DNA from: Bacillus pumilus
Lineage (GTDB): Bacteria; Bacillota; Bacilli; Bacillales; Bacillaceae
Direction: 5' to 3'
NCBI RefSeq assembly: GCF_003431975.1
Contig: NZ_CP027116.1
Location: 1,612,001-1,676,000 of the forward strand
DNA length: 64,000 nt
Below are positions 38,690-48,714 of this stretch, one piece after another (position 1 is the first letter of the stretch; every line of letters starts with the position of its first letter). Both the position numbers and the translations under genes were made by a program. Below the pieces are notes generated by a model. The model did not search any database. It was not told the DNA's origin and was given only the letters and a program-made list of their open reading frames with translations.

Positions 38690-38718
38690 TTGCATAAAAA
38701 AAATGGATATGGTATAGT
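38690..38718 (+). promoter_or_regulatory. SigA promoter of the rimP-nusA-infB operon
   Basis: TTGCAT at 38690-38695 and TATAGT at 38713-38718 have a 17-base spacer. Transcription would start near 38725, leaving a leader of about 175 bases with two terminator hairpins before rimP. The stretch 38551-38689 upstream holds no gene I can support. Confidence 0.75.
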
Positions 38719-38748
38719 TTTTATGGAAATGCTAACGATTACCGAGAC

Positions 38749-38772
38749 AAGAGTGGGGAAACCCGCTCTTTT
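38749..38772 (+). terminator. Leader terminator 1 upstream of rimP
   Basis: AAGAGTGGG (38749-38757) pairs with CCCGCTCTT (38762-38770), a 9 bp stem with one T-G pair and a GAAA tetraloop, then a short T run. It lies about 25 bases after the predicted start site, inside the operon's own leader. In B. subtilis a NusA-dependent terminator in this leader gives NusA autoregulation; here that is inference from position. Confidence 0.75.
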
Positions 38773-38823
38773 GTATTGAACAGGCAATTTTTGTCTCGAC
38801 ATTATTCATCCGTTTTCTGCTCC

Positions 38824-38849
38824 CCCTGCTCACATAAAGCAGGGTTTTT
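38824..38849 (+). terminator. Leader terminator 2 upstream of rimP
   Basis: CCCTGC (38824-38829) pairs with GCAGGG (38839-38844), loop of 9, followed by five Ts. It is the second intrinsic terminator between the promoter and the rimP start. The short stem would make it more dependent on an elongation factor such as NusA than a strong terminator. Confidence 0.75.
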
Positions 38850-38899
38850 ATGCAGAATGATTGATAAGAGCGTTTATCGAAAGCACAAGGAGGAAGAGA

Positions 38900-39373
38900 A
38901 TGAGCAAAAAAGTAGTGGATGTCGTAAGCGAAATGGTACAGCCAATTTTAGATGGCTTACAGCTTGAACTCGTTGATGTTGAATTTGTCAAAGAGGGTCA
39001 AAACTGGTTCCTTCGCGTGTTTATTGACTCTGATAAAGGTGTCGATATCGAAGAATGTGCCAAAGTGAGCGAAGCCTTGAGCGAAAAGCTTGATGAGGCA
39101 GATCCGATTAGCCAAAACTACTTTCTTGAAGTATCCTCTCCTGGAGCGGAGCGCCCATTAAAGAAAAAAGCTGATTTTGAAAAAGCACTTGGAAAAAATG
39201 TTTTCATGAAAACATATGAACCAATTGATGGTGAAAAAGCATTTGAAGGTGAGCTTACAAGCTTTGATGGTGAGATTGCAACAGTGACAGTGAAGATCAA
39301 GACAAGAAAGAAAGAGATCAATATTCCATACGAAAAAATAGCTAACGCAAGATTAGCAGTTTCGTTCAATTAA
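38900..39373 (+). CDS. rimP: Ribosome maturation factor RimP
   Basis: RimP (YlxS) assists 30S assembly around S12 and the central pseudoknot. The N-terminal domain carries '[24 protein letters not shown]' spanning residues ~21-44. '[18 protein letters not shown]' and '[15 protein letters not shown]' are the most conserved blocks, and an SH3-like C-terminal domain follows. ATG 38900 has AGGAGGA 6 bases upstream; the longer frame from 38861 lacks support. It heads the nusA-infB operon. Confidence 0.96.
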   Translation: MSKKVVDVVSEMVQPILDGLQLELVDVEFVKEGQNWFLRVFIDSDKGVDIEECAKVSEALSEKLDEADPISQNYFLEVSSPGAERPLKKKADFEKALGKNVFMKTYEPIDGEKAFEGELTSFDGEIATVTVKIKTRKKEINIPYEKIANARLAVSFN

Positions 39374-39405
39374 CCTTTTCATTGATATAAGGGGGAACCA
39401 TAAAA

Positions 39406-40521
39406 ATGAGTAGTGAGTTGTTAGATGCCCTGACTGTTCTTGAAAAAGAGAAGGGTATTAGTAAAGAAATTATTATTGAAGCGATAGAAGCTGCACTCAT
39501 TTCTGCATATAAGCGTAACTTTAATCAAGCACAAAATGTTCGTGTTGATTTAAACCGCGAAACGGGAACAATTCGCGTATTTGCAAGAAAAGATGTTGTA
39601 GATGAAGTGTATGATTCTCGCCTTGAAATCTCTGTAGATGATGCGGCCAATATCAACCCGAATTACATGGTAGGTGACGTCGTTGAGATTGAAGTCACAC
39701 CAAAAGACTTCGGGCGCATTGCAGCTCAAACAGCGAAACAAGTCGTAACGCAGCGAGTGAGAGAAGCAGAGCGAGGTGTGATCTACACTGAGTTTATCGA
39801 TCGCGAAGAAGACATTATGACGGGAATCGTTCAGCGAATTGACAGTAAATTCATTTACGTGTCACTTGGCAAAATCGAAGCCCTTCTTCCGGTCAACGAA
39901 CAAATGCCAAATGAGGACTACAAACCACATGACCGCATTAAAGTGTTTATTACAAAAGTAGAAAAAACAACTAAAGGACCACAAATTTATGTGTCTAGAA
40001 CACATCCAGGTCTTTTAAAGCGTTTATTTGAAATTGAAGTGCCAGAAATTTATGATGGTACTGTAGAGCTTAAATCGGTTGCTCGAGAAGCTGGGGACCG
40101 TTCTAAAATATCTGTTCGTACGGATGATCCTGATGTTGATCCAGTTGGGTCTTGTGTTGGACCAAAAGGTCAGCGTGTACAAGCAATTGTCAATGAGCTA
40201 AAAGGTGAAAAGATTGACATTGTCCATTGGTCTAATGACCCTGTTGAATTTGTTGCCAATGCATTAAGTCCTTCAAAAGTACTTGATGTCATTGTCAATG
40301 AAGAAGATAAGGCGACAACTGTCATTGTCCCTGATTATCAGCTATCATTAGCGATTGGTAAAAGAGGTCAAAATGCTCGTCTTGCTGCAAAGCTGACTAG
40401 CTGGAAAATTGACATTAAAAGCGAAACAGATGCAAGGGAACTCGGTATTTTCCCAAGAACTGAAGACTCTGAATCTCTTTTCTTAGAGGCTGAACCAGTA
40501 GCTGAGGAATCTGACGAATAA
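39406..40521 (+). CDS. nusA: Transcription termination/elongation factor NusA
   Basis: NusA binds RNA polymerase and nascent RNA, stimulating pausing and intrinsic termination. The N-terminal polymerase-binding domain spans residues 1-125. The S1 domain follows (~135-200, 'IMTGIVQRIDSKFIYVSLGKIEALLP'-type strands). Two KH domains include 'GPKGQRVQAIVNELKGEKID' and 'LAIGKRGQNARLAAKLT'. The acidic enterobacterial C-terminal repeats are absent, as is normal for Bacillus. Its likely target includes the leader terminators upstream of rimP. Confidence 0.97.
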   Translation: MSSELLDALTVLEKEKGISKEIIIEAIEAALISAYKRNFNQAQNVRVDLNRETGTIRVFARKDVVDEVYDSRLEISVDDAANINPNYMVGDVVEIEVTPKDFGRIAAQTAKQVVTQRVREAERGVIYTEFIDREEDIMTGIVQRIDSKFIYVSLGKIEALLPVNEQMPNEDYKPHDRIKVFITKVEKTTKGPQIYVSRTHPGLLKRLFEIEVPEIYDGTVELKSVAREAGDRSKISVRTDDPDVDPVGSCVGPKGQRVQAIVNELKGEKIDIVHWSNDPVEFVANALSPSKVLDVIVNEEDKATTVIVPDYQLSLAIGKRGQNARLAAKLTSWKIDIKSETDARELGIFPRTEDSESLFLEAEPVAEESDE

Positions 40522-40536
40522 GAGGTGATGTAAAAG

Positions 40537-40821
40537 GTGAAAAGCCGAAAAAAAATCCCGCTTAGAAAATGCGTCGTGACGGGAGAAATGAAACCAAAGA
40601 AAGAACTGATCCGTGTTGTTCGTTCTAAAGAAGGTGAAGTGTCTGTTGATGCAACCGGAAAAATGAACGGACGCGGAGCTTACCTTTCTCTCGATAAAGA
40701 AACCATTCTTGCGGCAAAGAACAAACGCAGTTTACAGCAGCAATTTCAGACACAGATTGACGAACACATATTTGAAGAATTACTAGAACTAGCTGAAAAG
40801 GTGAAAAAACCAAATGACTGA
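40537..40821 (+). CDS. rnpM: RNase P modulator RnpM (YlxR family)
   Basis: YlxR-family RNA-binding protein, reported in B. subtilis to bind the RNase P RNA and lower its activity. '[21 protein letters not shown]' and '[15 protein letters not shown]' contain the signature residues, including the GRGAY loop. The start is GTG 40537, after AGAGGTG and an A-rich spacer. The last 8 bases overlap the next gene. Confidence 0.92.
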   Translation: MKSRKKIPLRKCVVTGEMKPKKELIRVVRSKEGEVSVDATGKMNGRGAYLSLDKETILAAKNKRSLQQQFQTQIDEHIFEELLELAEKVKKPND

Positions 40822-41116
40822 ATCTGAATGGTATCCTTTGCTAGGTCTAGCAAATCGAGCTCGTAAAGTCGTGTCAGGAGAAGATCTAGTGATCAAAGAA
40901 ATTAGACATGCGCGTGCTAAGCTGGTTCTTCTTGCAGCAGATGCCTCATCGAACACAGAGAAAAAGGTATCTGACAAATGCAAATTTTATAATGTTCCGG
41001 TTAGAAAAGTTGAAGACCGTTCCGTTCTCGGACGTTCTATTGGGAAAGATGCTCGCGTAGTTGTCGCTGTCACTGACCAAGGCTTCGCTAAGAAGCTTAT
41101 AAGCTTGCTCGATTAA
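40814..41116 (+). CDS. rplGA: L7Ae-family ribosomal protein YlxQ
   Basis: A small K-turn RNA-binding protein of the L7Ae/L30e fold. '[22 protein letters not shown]' at the N-terminus and '[18 protein letters not shown]' form the typical fold, followed by '[21 protein letters not shown]'. The 100 residues have no extra domain. K-turn binding has been shown for relatives; its role here is not clear. It overlaps rnpM and precedes infB. Confidence 0.9.
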   Translation: MTESEWYPLLGLANRARKVVSGEDLVIKEIRHARAKLVLLAADASSNTEKKVSDKCKFYNVPVRKVEDRSVLGRSIGKDARVVVAVTDQGFAKKLISLLD

Positions 41117-41135
41117 TTTATTTGGGGGTGAACGA

Positions 41136-43256
41136 ATGGCTAAAGTGAGAGTTTATGAATACGCAAAAGCCATAGATGTTTCAAGTAAAGATATTATAGC
41201 AGCGCTTAAAGATATGAACGTGGAAGTGAACAACCACATGGCGACGCTTGAAGACGACACTGTGAAAAAGCTAGACGCTATCTATAAAAAAGCCAAAGCA
41301 AAAGAGACAGCTAACGAGAAACCCGCAGAACAAAAAAAACAATCATCTAACAAAAACAATGATAGAAAGAAGAATGACGTGCAGAATAATCAATTTAATA
41401 AAAACAAAAAAAACAACAACCAAAATAAAAACAAAAATAAACGCGGTGGGAATAACAAACCGCAGCATCAGCAAGCTAGACCTGTGAAGCCTAAAAAAGA
41501 GCTTCCTGAAAAAATTGAATTTACAAATTCAATGACAGTCGGCCAGCTGGCTGAAGAGCTTGGGAAAGAATCAGCTGAAATCATCAAAAAGCTGATGATG
41601 CTTGGTGTTATGGCAACCATTAACCAAGAGCTGGATAAAGACACAGTTGAATTAATTGCTTCTGAGTATGGCGTTCCGGTAGAGGAAGTCATTATTTTAG
41701 AAGAAACTGAACTGGAAAAGTATGAAGTGGAAGATAAAGAAGAAGATATGCAAGTACGCCCTCCAGTTGTAACGATCATGGGACACGTTGACCACGGGAA
41801 AACAACGCTTCTTGACAGCATTCGTAAGACGAAAGTCGTTGAAGGCGAAGCTGGTGGAATCACGCAGCATATCGGTGCATACCAAATAGAAGAAAATAGC
41901 AAGAAAATCACGTTCCTTGATACACCTGGACACGCAGCATTCACAACAATGCGTGCACGTGGTGCCGAGGTAACGGATACGACAATCCTTGTTGTTGCAG
42001 CAGATGATGGCGTTATGCCGCAAACGGTTGAAGCCATTAACCATGCGAAAGCGGCAGAAGTGCCAATCATTGTCGCTGTCAACAAAATTGACAAACCAAC
42101 AGCAAACCCTGACCGCGTGATGCAGGAATTAACTGAGCATGGTCTTGTACCAGAAGCTTGGGGCGGCGAAACGATCTTCGTTCCTCTATCTGCGAAAACA
42201 GGTGAAGGCATTGACGAATTGATTGAAATGATCCTTCTTGTCAGTGAAGTAGGAGAACTGAAAGCCAACCCAAATCGTGCGGCAAAAGGGACGGTCATCG
42301 AGGCTGAGCTTGATAAAGGAAGAGGTTCTGTTGCAACCCTTCTTGTTCAAACTGGTACACTTCATGTAGGTGATCCAATCGTCGTTGGAAACACATTTGG
42401 CCGTGTGCGTGCCATGGTTAATGACATCGGCCGCCGCGTGAAAACAGCAGGACCATCTACACCTGTTGAAATCACTGGTTTAAACGATGTACCTAATGCA
42501 GGGGATCAGTTCCTCGTATTCAAAGACGAAAAAACAGCTCGTCAAGTGGGCGAGGCCCGTGCGTCTAAACAACTTGATGAACAGCGTTCAGACAAAGCGA
42601 AATTATCTCTCGATGACCTATTTGAGCAAATCAAACAAGGTGAGGTAAAAGATATCAACTTGATCGTGAAAGCAGACGTACAAGGTTCTGCTGAAGCATT
42701 GACGGCGGCACTTCAAAAAATTGAAGTAGAAGGCGTCAAAGTGAAAATCATCCATACGGGTGTTGGAGCGATTACAGAATCCGATATCATCTTAGCAAGT
42801 GCTTCTAATGCCATCGTAATTGGATTTAACGTACGTCCTGACGGAAATGCGAAGAGCACAGCTGAAACAGAGAACGTAGATATTCGCTTACACCGCATTA
42901 TCTATAAAGTCATCGATGAAATTGAAGCTGCGATGAAAGGAATGCTTGACCCTGAATATGAGGAAAAAGTGATCGGTCAAGTTGAAGTTCGTCAAACGTT
43001 CAAAGTTTCTAAAATTGGTACCATTGCTGGTGGTTATGTCACTGAAGGAACAATTACTAGAGATAGTGGTATCCGTTTAATCCGTGACGGCGTCGTTATT
43101 TTTGAAGGCGAAGTTGACGTATTAAAACGATTTAAAGATGACGTCAAAGAAGTTTCACAAGGCTATGAATGTGGTATTACCATTAAGAAATACAATGATA
43201 TCCGTGAAGGTGATGTTATGGAATCATTCGTTATGCAAGAAATTGAAAGAAAATGA
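41136..43256 (+). CDS. infB: Translation initiation factor IF-2
   Basis: IF-2 is the GTPase that places fMet-tRNA on the 30S subunit and promotes subunit joining. An N-terminal IF2-N fold (1-55) precedes a Lys/Asn-rich low-complexity linker (~60-125), then a second IF2-N. The G domain has '[15 protein letters not shown]' near 215-229, 'DTPGHAAFT' and 'VNKIDKP'. Domains II to C2 follow, ending in '[10 protein letters not shown]'. 706 residues is slightly shorter than B. subtilis, the difference lying in the linker. GGGGGTGA lies upstream of the ATG. Confidence 0.97.
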   Translation: MAKVRVYEYAKAIDVSSKDIIAALKDMNVEVNNHMATLEDDTVKKLDAIYKKAKAKETANEKPAEQKKQSSNKNNDRKKNDVQNNQFNKNKKNNNQNKNKNKRGGNNKPQHQQARPVKPKKELPEKIEFTNSMTVGQLAEELGKESAEIIKKLMMLGVMATINQELDKDTVELIASEYGVPVEEVIILEETELEKYEVEDKEEDMQVRPPVVTIMGHVDHGKTTLLDSIRKTKVVEGEAGGITQHIGAYQIEENSKKITFLDTPGHAAFTTMRARGAEVTDTTILVVAADDGVMPQTVEAINHAKAAEVPIIVAVNKIDKPTANPDRVMQELTEHGLVPEAWGGETIFVPLSAKTGEGIDELIEMILLVSEVGELKANPNRAAKGTVIEAELDKGRGSVATLLVQTGTLHVGDPIVVGNTFGRVRAMVNDIGRRVKTAGPSTPVEITGLNDVPNAGDQFLVFKDEKTARQVGEARASKQLDEQRSDKAKLSLDDLFEQIKQGEVKDINLIVKADVQGSAEALTAALQKIEVEGVKVKIIHTGVGAITESDIILASASNAIVIGFNVRPDGNAKSTAETENVDIRLHRIIYKVIDEIEAAMKGMLDPEYEEKVIGQVEVRQTFKVSKIGTIAGGYVTEGTITRDSGIRLIRDGVVIFEGEVDVLKRFKDDVKEVSQGYECGITIKKYNDIREGDVMESFVMQEIERK

Positions 43257-43531
43257 TCGGTTATACCGAATGTGAGTGCATCATTTATGATGCATCCTCA
43301 CTGAAGGAAAAACGTGCGGTTCTTCAGCGTATATTGACAAGAACGCGTCATAAATTCAATGTAACCATGGCTGAAATGAATTATCAGGATACATGGCAGC
43401 GTACATCAATTGGAATCGCCGTTATTTCCTCATCTCGGGTTCAAGTGGAAAAGGAGCTTCAGCGAGTATTAAGCTTTATTGATTCCTTTCCTGAAATTGA
43501 ACGAACGATCACGAAAACTGAGTGGTTTTAA
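43253..43531 (+). CDS. ylxP: YlxP family protein (DUF503)
   Basis: A 92-residue protein of the YlxP/DUF503 family, always found between infB and rbfA in Bacilli. '[26 protein letters not shown]' is seen in residues ~6-31, and the C-terminal half forms beta strands. The function is unknown; neighbours suggest a role near ribosome biogenesis, which is inference. It overlaps infB by 4 bases (ATGA). Confidence 0.88.
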
Positions 43532-43548
43532 TTAGAGGTGATAAGATC

Positions 43549-43899
43549 ATGAGTATGAGAGCAACCCGTGTGGGTGAGCAAATGAAAAAAGAATTGGGCG
43601 ACATCCTAGGCAGAAAGCTGAAAGATCCAAGAATTGGCTTTTTGACTGTAACGGATGTCGAAGTGTCCGGTGATTTGCAAATTGCCAAAGTCTACATTTC
43701 TGTTCTTGGTGACGAGAAGAAAAGAGAGGAAACTTTAAAAGGCCTTGCAAAGGCTAAAGGGTATATCCGCTCTGAGATTGGCAATCGAATCAGACTTCGC
43801 AAAACACCAGAACTGCACTTTGAATTCGACGAATCCGTGGATTACGGGAACCGAATTGAAAGCCTGATTGCTGAATTAAACACAAAAGACCACGAATAA
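43549..43899 (+). CDS. rbfA: Ribosome-binding factor A
   Basis: RbfA is a KH-fold protein that matures the 5' end of 16S rRNA and matters in the cold. '[34 protein letters not shown]' covers residues ~6-39. '[21 protein letters not shown]' and '[14 protein letters not shown]' complete the fold. ATG 43549 has AGAGGTG 8 bases upstream; an earlier in-frame codon at 43522 lies inside ylxP and has no site. Confidence 0.95.
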
Positions 43900-43910
43900 G
43901 ATGTTGAAAT

Positions 43911-43940
43911 AAGGATAGGCGATGATCGTCTGTCCTTTTT
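43911..43940 (+). terminator. Hairpin between rbfA and truB
   Basis: Arms 43911-43922 and 43926-43937 form a 12 bp stem with two G-T pairs, closed by a three-base TGA loop and followed by three further Ts. It could act as a partial terminator within the operon. Confidence 0.55.
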
Positions 43941-43967
43941 CATCGTTTATGAAAGGAGAGAACGCAG

Positions 43968-44897
43968 ATGATAAATGGTGTTCTTTTATTACATAAAGAA
44001 AGAGGAATGACCTCTCACGACTGTGTGTTTAAAGTGAGAAAGATCCTGCATACCAAAAAAGTCGGACATACAGGCACCCTCGATCCTGAGGTTTCAGGTG
44101 TTCTACCGATTTGTATCGGTAGAGCGACGAAGATTGTAGAATACTTAACAGATAAATCAAAAACGTATAATGCAGAAATGACGATTGGCTTTTCTACAAC
44201 AACAGAAGATCAAACAGGCGAAATTGTTGAAGAAAAAAAGGTGCAAAAGCCAATTTCAGAAGAAGAAATCGATGCTGCGTTGAAACAGTTTGAAGGTGCG
44301 ATTGAACAAATTCCTCCCATGTTTTCTGCTGTGAAAATTGGTGGGAAAAAGCTCTATGAATATGCAAGAGAGGGTATTGAAATTGAGCGGCCAAGCCGCG
44401 AAATTACGATTCACCGTATTGAGCGGACCACTCCTGTTCTATTTGAAAATGGAAAGGTGTCATTTAGATTCACTGTTCTATGCTCAAAAGGAACGTATGT
44501 CAGAACCTTAGCGGTTGATATTGGAAAGAAACTAGGGTTTCCAGCCCATATGTCACATCTTATTCGCACAGGGTCAGGTGATTTTACACTAGATGAATGT
44601 ATCACTCTTGATGAGCTCCGAGATATGAGCGAAGAAGGCACAGTAGATGAGCACCTTGTTCCGATCGAACGTGCGCTCAATCATTTGCCGAAATGGGAGA
44701 TAAATGATACATTAGCAAGTAAAGTGGAAAACGGTGCAGTCCTGCCATTGCCTGATGAATTTGCTCATTTTGCAGAGGAGGATCGTGTCGCTGTCTTTGC
44801 TCCTTCAGGTCGTTGTATGGCGATATATATGAAGCATCCGACCAAACAGAATCTGATGAAGCCGGCGAAGATCTTATCTCAGGACAAGCAATCTTAA
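43968..44897 (+). CDS. truB: tRNA pseudouridine-55 synthase
   Basis: TruB makes the T-loop pseudouridine-55 in nearly all tRNAs and also acts as a tRNA chaperone. The catalytic Asp is Asp39 in 'GHTGTLDPEVSGVLPICIG'. 'TKIVEYLTDKSKTYNAEM' and 'FTVLCSKGTYVRTLAVDIGKKL' are further motifs. The C-terminal PUA-like extension covers roughly 240-309. GGAGAG lies 9 bases before the ATG. ribC follows after 18 bases. Confidence 0.96.
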   Translation: MINGVLLLHKERGMTSHDCVFKVRKILHTKKVGHTGTLDPEVSGVLPICIGRATKIVEYLTDKSKTYNAEMTIGFSTTTEDQTGEIVEEKKVQKPISEEEIDAALKQFEGAIEQIPPMFSAVKIGGKKLYEYAREGIEIERPSREITIHRIERTTPVLFENGKVSFRFTVLCSKGTYVRTLAVDIGKKLGFPAHMSHLIRTGSGDFTLDECITLDELRDMSEEGTVDEHLVPIERALNHLPKWEINDTLASKVENGAVLPLPDEFAHFAEEDRVAVFAPSGRCMAIYMKHPTKQNLMKPAKILSQDKQS

Positions 44898-44915
44898 AGA
44901 AAAGGTGACCATCTC

Positions 44916-45881
44916 GTGAAGACTATACATATTTCACACCCTCATACATTGAATCAAAACGATCAAGAACCGTCTGTTATGGCTTTAGGGTATTTTGACG
45001 GTGTTCACCTCGGACATCAAAAAGTCATTGATACAGCAAAAAATATGGCGAAAAAGGAAGGATTGGCCTTAGCGGTCATGACCTTTCATCCGCATCCATC
45101 ACATGTTTTGCAAAAAGCGCGTGAACCTAAAGACTTAATTACACCACTTGAGGATAAAATTGATTTCATCAAACAGCTGGGTGCTGACTATTTATACATT
45201 GTGCAATTCAGCGAAAGCTTTGCAGCGCTATCTCCTCAAGAGTTTGTGGATCAATATTTGAATGAGCTGAATGTGAAGCACGCAGTAGCCGGTTTTGATT
45301 TTACGTTTGGGCGTTTTGGTGCAGGCACAATGGAAACGTTTGATGAGTACGCAAAAGGGCGTATTTCAGCAACCATCGTCCCTAAATTGTCCAATCAAGA
45401 CCGAAAAGTGAGCTCGACTCTCATACGTTCCGCATTGAAAAATGGAGATGTTGAATATGTGAGTGAGCTTTTAGGAAAACCTTATCAGCTTCGCGGCATT
45501 GTCATTCATGGGGATAAGCGAGGACGGACGATCGGTTTTCCGACAGCCAATGTCGGTTTATCTGCTGAATACATCATTCCGCCAACAGGGGTTTATGCAG
45601 TGAGAGCAGAAGTGAAGGGCAAAGTGTATGACGGCGTTTGTAACGTTGGCTATAAACCAACATTTTATGAAAAACGTCCCGATCAGCCTGCGATTGAAGT
45701 GAACCTTTTTGATTTTAACGAAGAAATATACGGTGAACCGATTAAATTACAATGGTTCAAGCGTATTCGCAGCGAACAAAAATTTAACGGAATCCAAGAA
45801 TTAACGGCTCAAATCAGTCAAGATAAAGAAGAAGCGATTCAGTTTTTTCATGATCAGCGTAACCAAACAAAAAATTCATAG
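44916..45881 (+). CDS. ribC: Bifunctional riboflavin kinase/FAD synthetase
   Basis: RibC converts riboflavin to FMN and then to FAD, and so sets the FMN level read by riboflavin riboswitches. The adenylyltransferase domain holds 'LGYFDGVHLGHQKVI' (~residues 25-39) and 'DFTFGRFGAG'. The kinase domain begins near 185 with 'GDKRGRTIGFPTANV' and 'GVYAVRAEVKG', ending in 'EEAIQFF'. The start is GTG 44916 with AAAGGTG 8 bases upstream. Length 321 is typical. Confidence 0.96.
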   Translation: MKTIHISHPHTLNQNDQEPSVMALGYFDGVHLGHQKVIDTAKNMAKKEGLALAVMTFHPHPSHVLQKAREPKDLITPLEDKIDFIKQLGADYLYIVQFSESFAALSPQEFVDQYLNELNVKHAVAGFDFTFGRFGAGTMETFDEYAKGRISATIVPKLSNQDRKVSSTLIRSALKNGDVEYVSELLGKPYQLRGIVIHGDKRGRTIGFPTANVGLSAEYIIPPTGVYAVRAEVKGKVYDGVCNVGYKPTFYEKRPDQPAIEVNLFDFNEEIYGEPIKLQWFKRIRSEQKFNGIQELTAQISQDKEEAIQFFHDQRNQTKNS

Positions 45882-45898
45882 AAAAACAGCTCTACCAT

Positions 45899-45927
45899 TT
45901 GCAAATTCAGCATATTTTTAGTATGAT
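45899..45927 (+). promoter_or_regulatory. SigA promoter for rpsO
   Basis: TTGCAA at 45899-45904 and TATGAT at 45922-45927 have a 17-base spacer. Transcription would start near 45934, leaving a leader of about 88 bases before rpsO. Confidence 0.7.
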
Positions 45928-45933
45928 AATTCC

Positions 45934-46291
<358 letters not shown>

Positions 46292-46296
46292 TCGTA

Positions 46297-46322
46297 AAAA
46301 GCGGGAGGATTCCCGCTTTTTT
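46297..46322 (+). terminator. Intrinsic terminator after rpsO
   Basis: AAAAGCGGGA (46297-46306) pairs with TCCCGCTTTT (46311-46320) around a GGAT loop, and the T run continues. It is 5 bases after the rpsO stop. Confidence 0.92.
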
Positions 46323-46356
46323 ATCGTATAATCACTAATATTTTATGGTTAAAATG

Positions 46357-46427
46357 TTGAAAGAATGGCAAAAACCCTTCTACATACAGCTTTCACATTG
46401 ATATGTGAAAATCATTTTGTTCATAAT
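46357..46427 (+). promoter_or_regulatory. Promoter region of pnpA
   Basis: Two SigA-like candidates overlap here. The first is TTGAAA (46357-46362), 18-base spacer, TACATA (46381-46386). The second is TTGATA (46398-46403), 18-base spacer, CATAAT (46422-46427). The second is closer to the pnpA start. An 8 bp inverted repeat, TTTCACAT at 46391-46398 with ATGTGAAA at 46403-46410, sits between and overlaps the second -35, so it could be an operator or part of the leader. Confidence 0.5.
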
Positions 46428-46472
46428 AAGAACTAACTAAAATTTAACGTTAAGAGAGGAGTTTATCTCAGA

Positions 46473-48590
46473 ATGGGACAAGAAAAACAAGTCTTCACCA
46501 TAGACTGGGCCGGACGTCAACTGACAGTTGAAACTGGCCAGCTTGCAAAGCAAGCAAACGGAGCGGTCCTCGTACGCTACGGAGATACGGCTGTGCTTAG
46601 CTCAGCAACAGCTTCTAAAGAGCCAAAACCACTTGATTTTTTCCCGCTCACTGTGAACTACGAAGAAAGATTATACGCAGTAGGTAAAATTCCTGGTGGC
46701 TTCATTAAAAGAGAAGGCCGTCCAAGTGAAAAAGCGATCCTTGCAAGCCGTTTAATTGATAGACCAATTCGTCCACTATTTGCAGATGGATTTAGAAACG
46801 AAGTACAAGTCATTAGTATCGTCATGAGTGTGGATCAAGATTGTTCATCTGAAATGGCTGCAATGTTTGGCTCATCTTTAGCATTATGTGTGTCTGACAT
46901 TCCATTTGAGGGACCAATCGCCGGCGTTACAGTAGGACGAGTAGATGGAAAGCTGATCATCAATCCAAATGTAGAACAGCTTGAACAAAGCGACATCAAC
47001 CTTGTAGTCGCTGGAACAAAAGATGCGATCAACATGGTCGAAGCTGGTGCCGATGAAGTACCAGAAGAAACAATGCTTGAAGCTATCATGTATGGTCACC
47101 AAGAGATCAAGCGTTTAATCGAATTCCAAGAGGAAATTGTGAAGGCAGTCGGTAAAGAAAAAATCGATATTCCTTTATACGAAGTAGATCAAACGTTAGC
47201 AGACGAAGTGAAAGCACTTGCTGAAACTGACCTGCTGAAAGCGATTCAAGTACATGAGAAGCATGCACGTGAGGATGCCATCAGTGCGGTGAAAAAAGCT
47301 GTAGTTGAGAAGTTTCAAGAAGAAGAGCGTGACGAAGCGACAATCAAACAAGCGAAAGATGTATTAAATAAGCTTGTCAAAAATGAAGTCCGCCGTCTGA
47401 TCACTGAAGAGAAAGTCCGTCCAGATGGACGCGGTGTAGATCAAATCCGCCCACTTTCTTCAGAAGTAGGCCTTCTGCCAAGAACGCACGGTTCGGGACT
47501 ATTTACAAGGGGCCAAACACAGGCGCTCAGCATTTGTACATTAGGTGCACTTGGCGATGTGCAAATCCTTGATGGTTTAGGTGTGGAAGAATCAAAACGC
47601 TTCATGCACCATTACAACTTCCCGCAATTCAGTGTTGGTGAAACAGGTCCAATGCGTGGCCCAGGACGCCGTGAAATCGGTCATGGTGCGTTAGGTGAAC
47701 GTGCGCTAGAACCAGTGATTCCATCTGAAAAAGATTTCCCTTATACGGTGCGTCTTGTTTCAGAAGTATTAGAATCAAACGGGTCTACTTCACAAGCAAG
47801 TATTTGCGCAAGCACACTTGCCATGATGGATGCGGGTGTTCCAATTAAAGCACCAGTTGCAGGTATTGCAATGGGACTTGTGAAATCTGGCGAATACTAC
47901 ACAGTGCTGACAGACATTCAAGGAATGGAAGATGCACTTGGAGATATGGACTTTAAAGTTGCAGGGACATCTAAAGGTGTAACAGCACTTCAAATGGATA
48001 TCAAAATCGATGGTCTATCAAAAGACATCTTAGAAGAAGCTCTCCAACAAGCGAAAAAAGGAAGAATGGAAATCTTAGATAGCATGCTGTCAACGATTCC
48101 TGCTTCTAGAGAAGAATTGTCTCGTTATGCACCAAAAATCTTAACGATGACAATCAATCCTGATAAAATTCGCGATGTCATTGGACCGAGCGGTAAACAA
48201 ATCAATAAAATCATTGAAGATACCGGTGTGAAAATCGATATTGAACAAGATGGTACAATCTTTATTTCTTCTACTGAAGAAGACATGAACCAAAAAGCGA
48301 AGAAAATCATTGAAGATCTTGTAAGAGAAGTTGAAGTAGGACAACTTTACTTAGGTAAAGTGAAACGCATTGAAAAATTCGGTGCATTCCTTGAAATCTT
48401 CAGCGGTAAAGATGGACTTGTTCATATTTCTGAGCTTGCGCTTGAGCGTGTAGGCAAAGTAGAAGATGTCGTGAAGATTGGCGATGAATTACTTGTCAAA
48501 GTCACTGAAATCGATAAACAGGGCCGTGTGAACCTTTCTCGCAAAGCTGTTTTACGTGAAGAAAAGGAAAAAGAAGAAAAACAGTCTTAA
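46473..48590 (+). CDS. pnpA: Polynucleotide phosphorylase
   Basis: PNPase degrades RNA 3' to 5' using phosphate and is the main mRNA exonuclease of Bacillus. The first RNase PH core spans ~10-145, an all-helical linker runs to ~310, and the second core has '[24 protein letters not shown]' near residue 330. '[21 protein letters not shown]' is the phosphate site region. KH ('[21 protein letters not shown]') and S1 ('[18 protein letters not shown]') domains end the protein. AGAGGAG precedes the ATG by 10 bases. Confidence 0.97.
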   Translation: MGQEKQVFTIDWAGRQLTVETGQLAKQANGAVLVRYGDTAVLSSATASKEPKPLDFFPLTVNYEERLYAVGKIPGGFIKREGRPSEKAILASRLIDRPIRPLFADGFRNEVQVISIVMSVDQDCSSEMAAMFGSSLALCVSDIPFEGPIAGVTVGRVDGKLIINPNVEQLEQSDINLVVAGTKDAINMVEAGADEVPEETMLEAIMYGHQEIKRLIEFQEEIVKAVGKEKIDIPLYEVDQTLADEVKALAETDLLKAIQVHEKHAREDAISAVKKAVVEKFQEEERDEATIKQAKDVLNKLVKNEVRRLITEEKVRPDGRGVDQIRPLSSEVGLLPRTHGSGLFTRGQTQALSICTLGALGDVQILDGLGVEESKRFMHHYNFPQFSVGETGPMRGPGRREIGHGALGERALEPVIPSEKDFPYTVRLVSEVLESNGSTSQASICASTLAMMDAGVPIKAPVAGIAMGLVKSGEYYTVLTDIQGMEDALGDMDFKVAGTSKGVTALQMDIKIDGLSKDILEEALQQAKKGRMEILDSMLSTIPASREELSRYAPKILTMTINPDKIRDVIGPSGKQINKIIEDTGVKIDIEQDGTIFISSTEEDMNQKAKKIIEDLVREVEVGQLYLGKVKRIEKFGAFLEIFSGKDGLVHISELALERVGKVEDVVKIGDELLVKVTEIDKQGRVNLSRKAVLREEKEKEEKQS

Positions 48591-48611
48591 TGAGAACAAA
48601 TAAATTGTGTT

Positions 48612-48646
48612 AGAAGCCAGGTATCCGTGCCAGGCTTCTTTCTTTT
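48612..48646 (+). terminator. Intrinsic terminator after pnpA
   Basis: AGAAGCC (48612-48618) pairs with GGCTTCT (48633-48639); an inner GG/CC extends the helix. The tail is TTCTTTTC, a moderate T run. Confidence 0.75.
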
Positions 48647-48714
48647 CTTGCGCCAACAATAGTTCTAGCTTGTTTCTCCCCATCATAATTTGTGGTAAAG
48701 GGGAGGGACAACCA

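Noticed and set aside
38730..38743. Catabolite-response-like sequence TGCTAACGATTACC
   Set aside because: Two mismatches to the consensus, and it lies in the rimP leader rather than near the hydrolase genes it might control, so chance is the better explanation.
41320..41470. Asn/Lys-rich repeat-like DNA in infB
   Set aside because: This is the usual low-complexity linker between the N-terminal domains of Bacillus IF-2, not an independent repeat element.
41468..42298. 276-codon open frame on the minus strand inside infB
   Set aside because: It is antisense to the conserved IF-2 G domain, has Ser/Thr/Ile-rich composition typical of shadow frames, and has no Shine-Dalgarno or family motif.
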